A stretch of 64,000 bases of DNA. Origin: Flavobacterium turcicum (GTDB taxonomy: Bacteria > Bacteroidota > Bacteroidia > Flavobacteriales > Flavobacteriaceae). The notes below the pieces were generated by a model. It saw only the letters and a list, made by a program, of their open reading frames with translations. It was not told where the DNA came from and searched no databases. The stretch lies in the NCBI RefSeq assembly GCF_011365745.1, contig NZ_JAAOBY010000002.1, positions 558,001-622,000 of the forward strand. Reading direction: 5' to 3'. The first letter of the stretch is position 1. Each line of letters opens with the position of its first letter. The position numbers were made by a program, and so were the translations under genes. This document shows positions 1 through 10,537 of the stretch, one piece after another.

Positions 1-210
1 TTGTTTTTCGATTTGACCTACAATATTATGGACCCATTTTTCAGTAGTGTTTACCACGATGATAAATCGAGACACGTTTTCAATTTCTGATTCAGATACG
101 TTCAGACTTAAAATATTGATGTGGCGTTTTAAGAATATGCCTGATATTCTATTCAATAAACCCACGTTGTTCTCTGAATATACGGAGATGGTAAATGTTT
201 TATTTTCCAT
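1..210 (-). CDS. ilvN: Acetolactate synthase small (regulatory) subunit, partial
   Basis: The reverse strand opens with ATG at 210 and stays open to the window edge, so only the first 70 residues are present. They read as an ACT domain (MENKTFTISVYSENNVGLLN, then a stretch containing ILSLNVSESE). This subunit binds valine and controls the catalytic subunit IlvB in branched-chain amino-acid synthesis. It lies 95 bp downstream of ilvB on the same strand, as the last visible gene of the leu-ilv operon. The C-terminal half is outside the window. Confidence 0.9.
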   Translation of the reverse strand, partial: MENKTFTISVYSENNVGLLNRISGIFLKRHINILSLNVSESEIENVSRFIIVVNTTEKWVHNIVGQIEKQ

Positions 211-220
211 TTTTTTTTAT

Positions 221-302
221 GTTTAAAGTTTTTATGTTTAAAGTTTAAAGTTGCGCAACATTATTTTCAGGTTGTAACTACTTTAAACCTTAAACTTTAA
301 AC
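221..302. repeat. TTTAAAG-rich inverted repeat between ilvB and ilvN
   Basis: The spacer between ilvB and ilvN holds GTTTAAAGTTTAAAGTT on one side and the near-complement ACTTTAAACCTTAAAC on the other, around a perfect 10-bp palindrome GTTGCGCAAC (250-259). The 16-mer ACTTTAAACCTTAAAC (280-295) recurs at 12429-12444, just upstream of the nucleoside phosphorylase gene. It could fold as an intercistronic stem-loop. The sequence is very low in complexity, so a chance or filler origin is possible. Confidence 0.4.
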
Positions 303-305
303 TAT

Positions 306-2000
306 TTAGGACAAACGAATGTCCGATACCGATGCTCCTGTTGGGATCATTGGGAATACATTATTTTCTTTTTCAACCATCACTTCTAAGAAATAAGAAT
401 CTGGTGATGCTAACATTTCTGCGACAGCGCTATCTAAATCTTCTCTTTTAGTGACTTTTTTTGCTTTGATGTAGTAGCCTTCGGCAATTGCAATAAAATT
501 TGGATTGATCATTTCGGTAGAAGCGTATCTTTTGTCAAAAAACAATTGCTGCCATTGACGTACCATTCCTAAAAACTCATTGTTCAAAACCACAATTTTA
601 ACGGGAACTTTGGTCTGGAAAATAGTTCCTAATTCTTGAATGGTCATTTGAAATCCACCATCACCAATTATAGCTACTACTTCACGATTTGGCATTCCCA
701 TTTTAGCTCCAATTGCTGCTGGAAGAGCAAATCCCATCGTTCCTAAACCACCGGATGTGACATTACTTTTGGTAGAATTGAATTTCCCATAACGGCAAGC
801 AAACATTTGGTGTTGCCCCACATCCGAAACCAAAATAGCATCTCCTTTAGAATGTTTGTTGATCATTTCGATCGTTTCACCCATTGAAATTCCTTCTTTT
901 TTGGGTTTCAACTCTTCATTTATGACAGCTTCTAATTCAATTTCATATTTAGCTTTAAATTTATTATGCCAAGAATCATGCGTGTTGTTTTCAATAAGTG
1001 GTAACAAGGCCGTTAAAGATTCTTTCAAATCGGCTACAACGGCTACATCTGTTTTTACGTTTTTATCAACTTCGGCTGGATCAATTTCAAAATGAATTAT
1101 TTTAGCTTGTTTGGCATAAGTAGCAAGGTTTCCGGTTACGCGGTCATCAAAACGCATTCCGAGAGCAATCAACACATCGCATTCATTTGTGAGTACATTG
1201 GGTCCATAATTGCCATGCATTCCTACCATTCCTACATTAAGTGGATGGGAAGTTGGCAATGCTGATAAACCTAAAATAGTCCATGCAGCGGGAATACCTG
1301 ATTTTTCTACCAAAGCTTTTAATTCGGTTTCGGCTTTACTCAAAATAACACCTTGACCCCAAATAATAAAAGGTTTTTTAGCGTTATTAATTAAAGCTGC
1401 AGCTTCTTGTACCTTATTAATATTAAGGATTGGTTTGGGATGATAACTTCGAATACTTGTACATTTTTTGTAACTGAATTCCATTTCATCAAACTGCGCA
1501 TTTTTGGTAATATCAATTAAAACTGGTCCTGGACGCCCCGATTTGGCAATGTAAAATGCTTTCGCAATAATTTCTGGGATTTCAGAAGCTTCTGTAATTT
1601 GGTAATTCCATTTGGTAACAGGAGTTGAAATTCCGATAATATCAGTTTCTTGAAAAGCATCAGAACCTAATAAGTGTTTACCAACTTGACCTGTGATGCA
1701 AACCATTGGTGTCGAATCGATTTGCGCATCAGCAATTCCAGTAACTAAATTGGTAGCTCCAGGGCCAGAAGTTGCAATTGCAACGCCTACTTTACCAGTT
1801 GCGCGTGCGTATCCTTGTGCAGCGTGCGTAGCTCCTTGCTCGTGACGCACTAATACGTGATGTAATTCGTCTTTAAATTTGTATAATTCATCATAAACCG
1901 GCATGATTGCTCCGCCAGGATAGCCGTAAATTACATCTACGCCCTCTTCTAGTAAGCATTTTATAACGGCTTCTGCGCCAGATATTTTATTATTTTCCAT
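306..2000 (-). CDS. ilvB: Acetolactate synthase large (catalytic) subunit
   Basis: A 564-residue thiamine-diphosphate enzyme that condenses pyruvate with pyruvate or 2-oxobutyrate, the first common step of Val, Leu and Ile synthesis. Visible features are the N-terminal GYPGGAIMPVYDEL motif, the catalytic Glu in RHEQGA (about residue 54), the central FAD-binding region, and the ThDP motif starting GDGGFQ (about 446) and ending in the Asn pair of LNNEFLG. Length is normal for the family. It follows ilvD and precedes ilvN on the same strand. The adjoining IlvN is the expected regulatory partner. Confidence 0.97.
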   Translation of the reverse strand: MENNKISGAEAVIKCLLEEGVDVIYGYPGGAIMPVYDELYKFKDELHHVLVRHEQGATHAAQGYARATGKVGVAIATSGPGATNLVTGIADAQIDSTPMVCITGQVGKHLLGSDAFQETDIIGISTPVTKWNYQITEASEIPEIIAKAFYIAKSGRPGPVLIDITKNAQFDEMEFSYKKCTSIRSYHPKPILNINKVQEAAALINNAKKPFIIWGQGVILSKAETELKALVEKSGIPAAWTILGLSALPTSHPLNVGMVGMHGNYGPNVLTNECDVLIALGMRFDDRVTGNLATYAKQAKIIHFEIDPAEVDKNVKTDVAVVADLKESLTALLPLIENNTHDSWHNKFKAKYEIELEAVINEELKPKKEGISMGETIEMINKHSKGDAILVSDVGQHQMFACRYGKFNSTKSNVTSGGLGTMGFALPAAIGAKMGMPNREVVAIIGDGGFQMTIQELGTIFQTKVPVKIVVLNNEFLGMVRQWQQLFFDKRYASTEMINPNFIAIAEGYYIKAKKVTKREDLDSAVAEMLASPDSYFLEVMVEKENNVFPMIPTGASVSDIRLS

Positions 2001-2046
2001 TTTCTATTTTTATTTAGCCGCTGCCTCTTGTAAATTTCCCTAGCAG

Positions 2047-2129
2047 TAGCAATTTCAATATCAATTTCAAAATTTGTGATACTAACAATTAAATAATTAC
2101 ACTGTTGATATTGCCTTTTGAAATTGCTA
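2047..2129. other. Long imperfect stem-loop in the ilvD-ilvB spacer
   Basis: The 136-bp gap between ilvD and ilvB contains TAGCAATTTC followed directly by AATATCAA (2047-2064). Their complements TTGATATT (2105-2112) and GAAATTGCTA (2120-2129) lie downstream, separated from each other by the 7-base bulge GCCTTTT. This gives an 18-bp stem with one bulge. Neither strand has a T-run placed like a terminator. An mRNA-processing or stability element inside the operon is an inference only. Confidence 0.45.
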
Positions 2130-2136
2130 TTGGTTT

Positions 2137-3810
2137 TTATTTATCAGTTACGCAACCTGTTGAGGCGCTTGAAACTGACCGAATATATTTTAGTAAAACA
2201 CCTTTTTTTATTGGTGTTTCTGGTTGTTTCCATTGTGATTTTCGATTTGCAAATTCCTCATCCGAAATTTTAAGATTGATGGTGTTTTTGACTGCATCAA
2301 TGGTGATAATGTCTCCATTTTGGACTAATGCAATACCGCCACCATCATAAGCTTCGGGGGTTATATGTCCTACTACAAAACCGTGCGAACCACCAGAAAA
2401 TCTGCCATCAGTAATCAAAGCAACACTTTTTCCTAAACCAGCTCCCATAATAGCTGACGTAGGTTTTAGCATTTCAGGCATTCCTGGCCCACCTTTAGGT
2501 CCGCAGTATCTAATGACGACTACATTTCCGGGTTTAACCTCTCCGTTTCGGACTCCTTTAATGACATCATGCTCGTTTTCAAAAACTACAGCATCTCCTT
2601 CAAAATATTCGCCTTCGTTACCACTAATTTTGGCTACACAGCCTTCAGACGCTAGATTTCCATATAAAATTTGAATATTTCCAGTACTTTTTAACGCTTT
2701 TTGAATTTCATGAATAACATCTTGACCGTCATTTAAATCAGGTACAGAAGCTAAGTTTTCGGCTAAAGTTTTACCCGTAACCGTCAAACAATGTCCGTGT
2801 AATAGACCTTCTTTTAATAAATATTTCATGACAGCAGGAACTCCGCCTACCGCATGAAGGTCTTCCATGAGGTATTTTCCGCTAGGTTTTAAGTCGGCAA
2901 GCAAAGGCGTTTTGTCACTAATTCTTTGAAAATCATCCAAAGTGATTTCGATATCTACTGAATGCGCCATAGCGATTAAATGCATCACAGCATTGGTTGA
3001 TCCTCCTAAAACTGCTACCATCGTAATAGCATTTTCAAAGGCTTCGCGTGTCATGATATCTTTAGGTTTGATATCTTTTTCCAATAATATTTTGATGGCT
3101 TTTCCAGCATCAAGGCATTCTTGTTTTTTTTCAGGGCTTAAAGCTGGATTCGACGAGCTGTAGGGTAAACTCATTCCCAAAGCTTCGATGGCTGAGGACA
3201 TGGTGTTTGCCGTATACATTCCGCCACAAGCACCTGCACCAGGACAAGAGTTTTGAATCACACCTTTGAAATCCTCAGGTGAAATCGTATTATTAAACTT
3301 TTTTCCAAGGGCTTCAAAAGCCGATACAATGTTTAGCGATTCTCCTTTCCATTTTCCAGAATGAATACTACCACCGTAAACCATGATCGAAGGACGATTG
3401 AGTCGACCCATTGCCATAACTGAACCTGGCATGTTTTTATCGCAACCCGGAATTGCAATTACTGCATCGTACCATTGTGCGCCAACAACTGTTTCAATAG
3501 AGTCAGCAATTACATCTCGTGACACCAATGAAAAACGCATTCCATCTGTACCATTTGACATACCATCACTTACTCCGATTGTATTAAAAATCAATCCCAC
3601 TAGATCTTCTTGCCAAACGCCAGTTTTGATGTCTTTGGCTAAATCATTTAGATGCATGTTACACGGATTTCCTTCGTATCCCATGCTAACTATACCCACT
3701 TGGGCTTTATTCAAATCAGCTTCGGTTAAACCAATTCCGTACAACATGGCTTGCGCTGCAGGTTGCGTTTCGTCTTGAGTAATCGTTTTGCTGTATTTAT
3801 TTAATTCCAT
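2137..3810 (-). CDS. ilvD: Dihydroxy-acid dehydratase
   Basis: A 557-residue IlvD/Edd-family dehydratase converting dihydroxy-acids to 2-oxoacids, the third step of Val/Ile synthesis. The three expected Fe-S cysteine sites are visible: Cys50 in GNPCNMHL, Cys123 in GCDKNMPG and Cys195 in [11 protein letters not shown]. The C-terminal [15 protein letters not shown] motif is also intact. The start ATG at 3810 lies 37 bp after the leuB stop. The product of IlvC, which should act between IlvB and IlvD, is not encoded in the window and probably lies beyond ilvN. Confidence 0.97.
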   Translation of the reverse strand: MELNKYSKTITQDETQPAAQAMLYGIGLTEADLNKAQVGIVSMGYEGNPCNMHLNDLAKDIKTGVWQEDLVGLIFNTIGVSDGMSNGTDGMRFSLVSRDVIADSIETVVGAQWYDAVIAIPGCDKNMPGSVMAMGRLNRPSIMVYGGSIHSGKWKGESLNIVSAFEALGKKFNNTISPEDFKGVIQNSCPGAGACGGMYTANTMSSAIEALGMSLPYSSSNPALSPEKKQECLDAGKAIKILLEKDIKPKDIMTREAFENAITMVAVLGGSTNAVMHLIAMAHSVDIEITLDDFQRISDKTPLLADLKPSGKYLMEDLHAVGGVPAVMKYLLKEGLLHGHCLTVTGKTLAENLASVPDLNDGQDVIHEIQKALKSTGNIQILYGNLASEGCVAKISGNEGEYFEGDAVVFENEHDVIKGVRNGEVKPGNVVVIRYCGPKGGPGMPEMLKPTSAIMGAGLGKSVALITDGRFSGGSHGFVVGHITPEAYDGGGIALVQNGDIITIDAVKNTINLKISDEEFANRKSQWKQPETPIKKGVLLKYIRSVSSASTGCVTDK

Positions 3811-3847
3811 TATTGATGTTTCGTTTTAAAAAATAGTTTTGTTTGTT

Positions 3848-4951
3848 TTAAACTATGGTTGACTGACCGATGTACACGTTATCGCTCTTAAAATATAAAT
3901 CGTCTTTGCTAAGAATATAATTTGCAATAAAATCGCCTACTTCATTAGTTCCGAATTTAGAATACGGATTCAAATCAGCGGTGACTACATTTAATTCAAT
4001 TGCTTTTTGCACCGCTTCGTACACTTTTAATGATTCGGCATGCAAGCCAAAGTGCTCTAATAACATTGCTGCTGAAATAATTGAGGCAATAGGATTGGCA
4101 ATATTTTTATTTTTTCCTTCTGGAAAAGAACCATGAATGGGTTCAAAAAGCGCCGACGAACTACCTAAAGATGCTGAAGGTAATAAACCAATTGCGCCGG
4201 TTATCACACTAGCTTCGTCAGATAAAATATCTCCAAATAAATTTTCAGTTAAAATGACATCAAATTGTTTTGGATTGATGATAATTTGCATCGCAGCAGC
4301 ATCCGCTAGTAAAAATTCTAAAACTACGTCAGGATAGCCCTCTGAAAGTTCAGTAACCACTTTGCGCCACAAACGTGAGGTTTCCAATATATTTGCCTTG
4401 TCAACTAAGGTTAATTTTTTCTTTCTTTTTTGTGCAGTTCGAAAAGCTAAATGACTGATTCGGATAATTTCTTCTTCAGAGTATTCGCAAAGATCAGAGG
4501 CAAAAGTGCCTGTTTCATTGCTTTTTTTCTCACTAAAATACGATCCGCCAGATAATTCTCTAAAAATAATAAAATCAGCTCCTTCGATAATTTTTCGTTT
4601 CAACGGAGACAAATCAAGCAAATCAGCATACGGTTTCACAGGTCTTATGTTAGCATAAAGGCCTAGCGCTTGCCGCAAATTCAATACCCCTTGAATTGGT
4701 CTTACCGCAGTATTTGGCACCGTGTCATCAACTGCTCCAAATAGTACAGCATCCGTATTCAAACACAAGTTTAATGTTTGTTGTGGTAACGGAATTCCCG
4801 TTTTCTCAATAGCGATAGCTCCAATCAAAGCATCTTCAAAAACAAACTCATGATCATACACTACACCTATGGCGTATAATGCTTTCTTGGCTTGGGTTAT
4901 AACCTCAGGACCAATTCCGTCGCCTGCAAGCGCTGCTATTTTTAAATTCAT
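3848..4951 (-). CDS. leuB: 3-isopropylmalate dehydrogenase
   Basis: A 367-residue NAD-dependent beta-decarboxylating dehydrogenase of leucine synthesis. The protein opens MNLKIAALAGDGIGPEV, with the typical glycine-rich start. It carries the substrate/metal-binding stretch ILTENLFGDILSDEAS, and the NAD-binding region around EPIHGSFPEGKNKNIANP. It is spaced 29 bp from leuA upstream and 37 bp from ilvD downstream, so co-transcription is likely. leuC and leuD are not in the window. Confidence 0.96.
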   Translation of the reverse strand: MNLKIAALAGDGIGPEVITQAKKALYAIGVVYDHEFVFEDALIGAIAIEKTGIPLPQQTLNLCLNTDAVLFGAVDDTVPNTAVRPIQGVLNLRQALGLYANIRPVKPYADLLDLSPLKRKIIEGADFIIFRELSGGSYFSEKKSNETGTFASDLCEYSEEEIIRISHLAFRTAQKRKKKLTLVDKANILETSRLWRKVVTELSEGYPDVVLEFLLADAAAMQIIINPKQFDVILTENLFGDILSDEASVITGAIGLLPSASLGSSSALFEPIHGSFPEGKNKNIANPIASIISAAMLLEHFGLHAESLKVYEAVQKAIELNVVTADLNPYSKFGTNEVGDFIANYILSKDDLYFKSDNVYIGQSTIV

Positions 4952-4980
4952 ATTACTTTTATTTTGAGTTGGGGACTATC

Positions 4981-6162
<1,182 letters not shown>

Positions 6163-6255
6163 TTATTTAATGTAATTTGCACAACTTGAAACAAAAATAT
6201 CTTTCATTGGTGGGATAGAAAATACAATTTCTTGAATTATACTGCTTATAAGCAT
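6163..6255 (-). CDS. Possible 30-residue leader peptide abutting leuA
   Basis: A small open frame starts ATG at 6255 (MLISSIIQEIVFSIPPMK...) and its TAA stop directly touches the leuA ATG. Eleven of its 30 residues are Leu, Ile or Val (7 Ile, 3 Val and 1 Leu by reading). This placement would suit a translationally coupled leader. However, a candidate -7 box for leuA lies inside this frame, and no clear promoter is seen upstream of it. It could be chance. Confidence 0.2.
   Translation of the reverse strand: MLISSIIQEIVFSIPPMKDIFVSSCANYIK
6192..6199 (-). promoter_or_regulatory. Candidate -7 box for the leu-ilv operon
   Basis: On the minus strand the site reads TATTTTTG, matching the Bacteroidota TAnnTTTG -7 element. 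It lies 30 bp before the leuA ATG. The nearest upstream TTG (complement of 6225-6227) is 25 bases away, slightly more than the usual spacing, so support is moderate. Confidence 0.35.
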
Positions 6256-6310
6256 TGTTTTAATCTTTTAAATCACTGATTTACAATTACATAAACCCTT
6301 TTATTCTACA

Positions 6311-7855
6311 ATGGCTAACCATCAAAAAGATTTTTTATTTGTACTGATAAAGTCGCTTTCGAAGTCAGAAAAAAGACAATTTAAAATTTTCGCTAGCCGA
6401 TTAGAAACTAGTTCGAATACCAAGTTTATCGAGCTATTTAACATTTTAGACAAATCAGAAACGTATGATGAAAAACTGATTTTAAAAAGTGGCAGTATTA
6501 AAAAAGTGCAATTGTCAAATCTTAAATCCTATTTATACAAACAAATTTTGGTGAGTATTCGGTTGAATATTCCGAGTCAAAATATGCGCTACCAATTGCG
6601 AGAGCAAATTGATTTTGCCACAATTTTGTATAACAAAGGATTGTATAAACAAAGTTTGAAATTATTGGATAAAACCAAAATTTTAGCTTTGGAGAATGAT
6701 GAAAAGTTAATGGCCTACGAAATTGTCGAATTTGAAAAACTGATCGAGTCCCAATATATTACCCGAAGTATTCAAGGGCGTGCAGATGAATTAGTGGTAC
6801 AAGCAAAAGAGCTGAACTATCGCAATACAATATCAAGTAAATTATCTAATTTGTCGTTGCAGCTGTACGGCATCATGCTCAAAACTGGGTATGTAAAAAC
6901 CGATGCAGAGTATACCTATATTGATGACTACTTTAAAAAACACACCGCTAAACTCGACGAAAAGAAATTTGGTTTTCGAGAAAAATACTGGTTTTACAAT
7001 GCTAATTTGTGGCGTAGTTTTTTGGTTCAAGATTTTTTATCTTGCTACAAATATTCCTTAAAATGGGTGACTTTGTTTTATGAAAATCCAAGTATGATTT
7101 ACTTGAATCCCGTTTTTTTCTTGAAAGGAAATCATTATTTATTAGAATCTTTGTACATGCTCAAGTATAAAACCAAGTTCAAAAAATATCTTGAATTGTT
7201 GGAGGAAACCATCAAAGATTCCCGCTTTCCGGTGAATGACAATATTGCAAGTTTATCGTTTTTGTACGTTTATAATAATAAACTCAATTTACATATTTTG
7301 GAAGGTAGTTTTGCCGAAAGTGAATATTTGATTCCAGAAGTATTGCATAAATTGAAAATGCACACCGATCACCTTGACGAGCATCACGAAATGTTATTTT
7401 ACTATAAATTTGCTTCTATTTATTTTGGAAACGAAAAATATACCGAGTGTATTTTTTATCTGGAGAAAATTATTAATAATAGAAATTTAAGCATGCGCGA
7501 AGATTTAATGTGTTTTGCACGTTTGCTGTGCTTGATAGCTCATTATGAACTGGGGAAAGATTACTATTTAGAAAATCAGCTAAAAAACACCTACAAGTTT
7601 TTAATCAAAATGAATGATTTGCATGAAGTACAAAAAGAAATTATCAAATTCCTGAAAAACTTAAACTCTATTTATCCGACAGATATCAAGAAAGAATTTA
7701 TTAAAATGCGAACTCGTTTTATCGAATTGGAACAAAACACTTATGAAAAACGTGCCTTTTTATATCTCGATATCATTTCCTGGTTGGAAAGTAAAATAGA
7801 AAACAAAAAAATCAGTTTAATTATCAAAGAAAAAGCCCAACAAGCCAATCGTTAA
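6311..7855 (+). CDS. Conserved hypothetical all-helical protein (TPR-like)
   Basis: A 514-residue protein without a signal peptide or membrane segments. It is rich in Leu, Tyr, Lys and Glu. The repeated pairs of amphipathic helices (for example ILYNKGLYKQSLKLLDKTK and YFGNEKYTECIFYLEKII) suggest tetratricopeptide-like solenoid folding. I do not recognise an enzyme motif. It stands alone between the divergent leu-ilv operon and a strong terminator at 7860. It is probably a cytoplasmic scaffold or regulatory protein. The function is unknown. Confidence 0.8.
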   Translation: MANHQKDFLFVLIKSLSKSEKRQFKIFASRLETSSNTKFIELFNILDKSETYDEKLILKSGSIKKVQLSNLKSYLYKQILVSIRLNIPSQNMRYQLREQIDFATILYNKGLYKQSLKLLDKTKILALENDEKLMAYEIVEFEKLIESQYITRSIQGRADELVVQAKELNYRNTISSKLSNLSLQLYGIMLKTGYVKTDAEYTYIDDYFKKHTAKLDEKKFGFREKYWFYNANLWRSFLVQDFLSCYKYSLKWVTLFYENPSMIYLNPVFFLKGNHYLLESLYMLKYKTKFKKYLELLEETIKDSRFPVNDNIASLSFLYVYNNKLNLHILEGSFAESEYLIPEVLHKLKMHTDHLDEHHEMLFYYKFASIYFGNEKYTECIFYLEKIINNRNLSMREDLMCFARLLCLIAHYELGKDYYLENQLKNTYKFLIKMNDLHEVQKEIIKFLKNLNSIYPTDIKKEFIKMRTRFIELEQNTYEKRAFLYLDIISWLESKIENKKISLIIKEKAQQANR

Positions 7856-7859
7856 ACTA

Positions 7860-7890
7860 GAAAAGGAGGCCAAAATATTGCCTCCTTTTC
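7860..7890. terminator. Bidirectional intrinsic terminator
   Basis: A perfect 11-bp stem GAAAAGGAGGC / GCCTCCTTTTC encloses a 9-base loop, with A-rich and T-rich flanks. It sits between the convergent genes ending at 7855 and 7890 and can serve both. Confidence 0.9.
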
Positions 7891-8114
7891 TATTCTATCT
7901 CTTTGCGACCGCGCATAATATCTTCATAACTGGAACATTTAACAAACTCTTGTTCACCATCAATAAGCATTGGTAAAAAAATAAATTCTACTTCAGACAA
8001 ATCTTCTTTTAGATAAAAAGCCATATCATCTAATTTGTAAAACCATTCTTTATCAAATTGTACTTTGTTTATAGTAGCGTCTTTGATTAACAATTTTTCG
8101 TTGAGCGGCTTCAT
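7890..8114 (-). CDS. Small conserved hypothetical protein, 74 aa
   Basis: A short soluble acidic protein (starts MKPLNEKLLIKDATINK, ends EDIMRGRKEIE). The central WFYKLDDMAFYLKEDLSEVE segment faintly recalls the beta-strand/helix pattern of BRO or KilA-like N-terminal domains, but the match is too weak to name. There is no signal peptide or membrane segment. It is convergent with the upstream gene and shares its terminator. The function is unknown. Confidence 0.6.
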   Translation of the reverse strand: MKPLNEKLLIKDATINKVQFDKEWFYKLDDMAFYLKEDLSEVEFIFLPMLIDGEQEFVKCSSYEDIMRGRKEIE

Positions 8115-8252
8115 GACTGTGTTTTAATTTTTTTTCAAAAATAGAAACATCATTTAGTTGCTACAAATACAAATGAATTTATTTCGAAAAAAATACACAA
8201 CCATAAAAAGATTGGAATTTAAAAACTTATCGTTACTTTTAATAAAAAAATT

Positions 8253-8369
8253 ATGAACGGATTTTTTAAAACTATCATCGCCGGATATGGCGCAAAAAAA
8301 TTAGGAGGCGGTTGTTTTGGGACCATCCTCCTATTTATTATTATTTATTGGATTTTAGGGTATTTTTAA
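8253..8369 (+). CDS. Small membrane protein, 38 aa
   Basis: ATG at 8253 opens a 38-codon frame: an amphipathic start (MNGFFKTIIAGYGAKKLGGG), a Cys-Phe-Gly turn, then one hydrophobic helix (TILLFIIIYWILGYF) ending at the C-terminus. The composition looks like a genuine small flavobacterial membrane protein. It lies between the 74-aa gene and the convergent E1 gene. No function can be assigned. Confidence 0.6.
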   Translation: MNGFFKTIIAGYGAKKLGGGCFGTILLFIIIYWILGYF

Positions 8370-8393
8370 AATCCGAAATTCCTTTTCTTGATT

Positions 8394-10370
8394 TTAATAA
8401 GCTAACAGCGCAATAAGCTCATTTTCAAAACGACCTTTTGGTAAATACTGATCTTCAAGCGCTTTTGTGAACGGAATTGGTGTGTCTAAACTGGCCACTC
8501 GTTTCACTGGTGCATCCAAATATTGGAAACAATTTTCCATAATCAATGCTGATAAATCACTAGCAATTCCGCCAAACAAACTATCTTCTTGGTAAATTAT
8601 TGCTCTTCCTGTTTTTTTAACAGATGCAAAAATGGTTTCGGTGTCTAAAGGTTGAAGCGTTCTTAAATCCAATAAATCTGCTGAAATTTCAAGATTTTTA
8701 TCCAATGTATCAATTGCCCAATGAACTGCCGCTCCAAAAGCAATAATAGTAACTGAATTACCTTCTTTCAATAGAGCCGCTTTTCCTAATGGTAAGGTGT
8801 AATAATCTTTAGGAACGTCTTGGTAAACGCTACGATACAATTGCTTGTGTTCAAAGAACAATACGGGATTTGGATCGTTAATAGATTCATTCAGTAATCC
8901 TTTTGCATCATACGGAAAGGCTGGATAAACCACTTTTAAACCTGGAGTTTTGGTGAACCAAGCTTCGTTAGTTTGAGAGTGAAACGGTCCCGCTTGAGTT
9001 CCACCACCACAAGGCATTCTTACTACAACATCTGCTTTTTCTAACCATCGATAATGCGATTTTGCCAATAAATTTACAATCGGATTGAATCCTGTCGAAA
9101 CAAAATCAGCAAATTGCATTTCAACAATCGCTTTGTAACCATTAATAGATAGGCCCATTCCTGCTGAAACTACGGCGCTTTCGCAAATAGGTGTATTAAT
9201 CACGCGCTCTTTTCCAAATTGTGCTATAAAGCCATCTGTAATTTTAAAGGCACCACCATATTCTGCAATATCTTGTCCCATGATTACCGAATTTTCAAAG
9301 CGCTCCATAGATTGTTGCAGAGCACTTGAAATTGCATCGATAAAACGAATATTTTCTTTTTCTCTTGATGGTTTAACCTCCTCAAAAGCAAATGGTTTAT
9401 ATACATCATTTAGTTCTTCCGTCAAAGAAGCTTCAATTTCAGCTTCTGCGTTAGCTAGAGCCAAATGTTCTTCAATTTCCTGCTTAATGTCAAGATGAAA
9501 AGCCACATCATCATCGGTTTTCAAAATGCCGTTTTCTATCAAATAATTTCTAAAGTTTTCTACCGGATCTTTTTCTGCCCACATATCCATTAATTCCTGC
9601 GGAACGTATTTTGTTCCACTCGCCTCCTCGTGCCCGCGCATTCGGAATGTTTTAAATTCTAGCAAAACAGGACGTGGATTTTCTTTCATAGAAGCTTTTA
9701 ACTCTGATAACAAGTTTACAACTTCCAAAATATTGTTTCCATCAACAATATGACTTTCCATTCCGTAACCAATGCCTTTATCAGCTAAATTTTCACAGCG
9801 GTATTGCTCATTTGTTGGTGTAGAAAGTCCGTATCCATTATTTTCAATTACGAAAAGCACGGGTAATTCCCATACCGAAGCAATGTTTAAAGCTTCGTGA
9901 AAATCCCCTTCACTTGTGGCGCCTTCTCCAGTAAAAACAGCTGTAATTTTGCCATTTTTCTTGAGTTTATTGGCCAATGCAATTCCATCAGCCACACCTA
10001 ACTGCGGTCCCAAATGCGAAATCATACCAATAATTTTATACTGTTGCGAGCCAAAATGAAAACTACGATCGCGACCTTTTGTAAAACCATTGGCTTTGCC
10101 TTGCCATTGCGAAAAAAGACGGTACAACGGAATATCTCTTCCTGTAAATACGCCCAAATTTCTGTGCATAGGCAAAATGTATTCATCAGAATCTAAAACT
10201 GCAGTAACACCAACGGAGATAGCTTCTTGTCCTATTCCAGAAAACCACTTGGATACTTTGCCTTGGCGAATTAGTTTTAGCATTTTTTCCTCGATAAGAC
10301 GCGGTTTTAATAGCTTTTTGTAAAGTGTTATAAGCTCAAGGTCAGTGAGGTTTTTTCTATCAAAAGTCAT
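8394..10370 (-). CDS. Fused 2-oxoacid (branched-chain type) dehydrogenase E1 alpha-beta
   Basis: A 658-residue thiamine-diphosphate decarboxylase in which E1-alpha (about 1-330) and E1-beta (about 335-658) are joined. The alpha part has the ThDP motif [20 protein letters not shown] ending in IENNGYG, and the phosphorylation-loop region [11 protein letters not shown]. The beta part has [12 protein letters not shown] and the FFEHKQLYR segment. Branched-chain 2-oxoacids are the likely substrates, but pyruvate-type activity cannot be excluded. E2 and E3 are not adjacent. A second, longer fused E1 lies at 45752. It is divergent from the oxygenase gene at 10538. Confidence 0.9.
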   Translation of the reverse strand: MTFDRKNLTDLELITLYKKLLKPRLIEEKMLKLIRQGKVSKWFSGIGQEAISVGVTAVLDSDEYILPMHRNLGVFTGRDIPLYRLFSQWQGKANGFTKGRDRSFHFGSQQYKIIGMISHLGPQLGVADGIALANKLKKNGKITAVFTGEGATSEGDFHEALNIASVWELPVLFVIENNGYGLSTPTNEQYRCENLADKGIGYGMESHIVDGNNILEVVNLLSELKASMKENPRPVLLEFKTFRMRGHEEASGTKYVPQELMDMWAEKDPVENFRNYLIENGILKTDDDVAFHLDIKQEIEEHLALANAEAEIEASLTEELNDVYKPFAFEEVKPSREKENIRFIDAISSALQQSMERFENSVIMGQDIAEYGGAFKITDGFIAQFGKERVINTPICESAVVSAGMGLSINGYKAIVEMQFADFVSTGFNPIVNLLAKSHYRWLEKADVVVRMPCGGGTQAGPFHSQTNEAWFTKTPGLKVVYPAFPYDAKGLLNESINDPNPVLFFEHKQLYRSVYQDVPKDYYTLPLGKAALLKEGNSVTIIAFGAAVHWAIDTLDKNLEISADLLDLRTLQPLDTETIFASVKKTGRAIIYQEDSLFGGIASDLSALIMENCFQYLDAPVKRVASLDTPIPFTKALEDQYLPKGRFENELIALLAY

Positions 10371-10393
10371 TTTTAGGTTTTTAGTATCGATTT

Positions 10394-10401
10394 CAAAGAT
10401 A
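10394..10401 (-). promoter_or_regulatory. -7 box for the fused E1 gene
   Basis: On the minus strand the site reads TATCTTTG, an exact TAnnTTTG element 23 bp before the E1 ATG at 10370. No TTG is seen at the usual -33 distance. Confidence 0.45.
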
Positions 10402-10485
10402 AAAATTTATAACAGTTTTTAATTATTTTGTTATATTTTTTTATTTTAATATCATTTTTTAAAATTCGAAATTAAAATTATTCTT

Positions 10486-10493
10486 TATCTTTG
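10486..10493 (+). promoter_or_regulatory. -7 box for the oxygenase gene
   Basis: TATCTTTG is an exact TAnnTTTG element 44 bp before the ATG at 10538. The same 8-mer occurs inverted at 10394-10401, so the 167-bp divergent region carries two identical back-to-back boxes. Confidence 0.45.
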
Positions 10494-10537
10494 TAACAGC
10501 AAGATTTATTCCTTGCAATTTATAAAATTATTTAAGT

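Noticed and set aside
3383..3778. 131-codon plus-strand frame within ilvD
   Set aside because: It is antisense to the well-conserved Fe-S region of IlvD. No independent evidence of coding.
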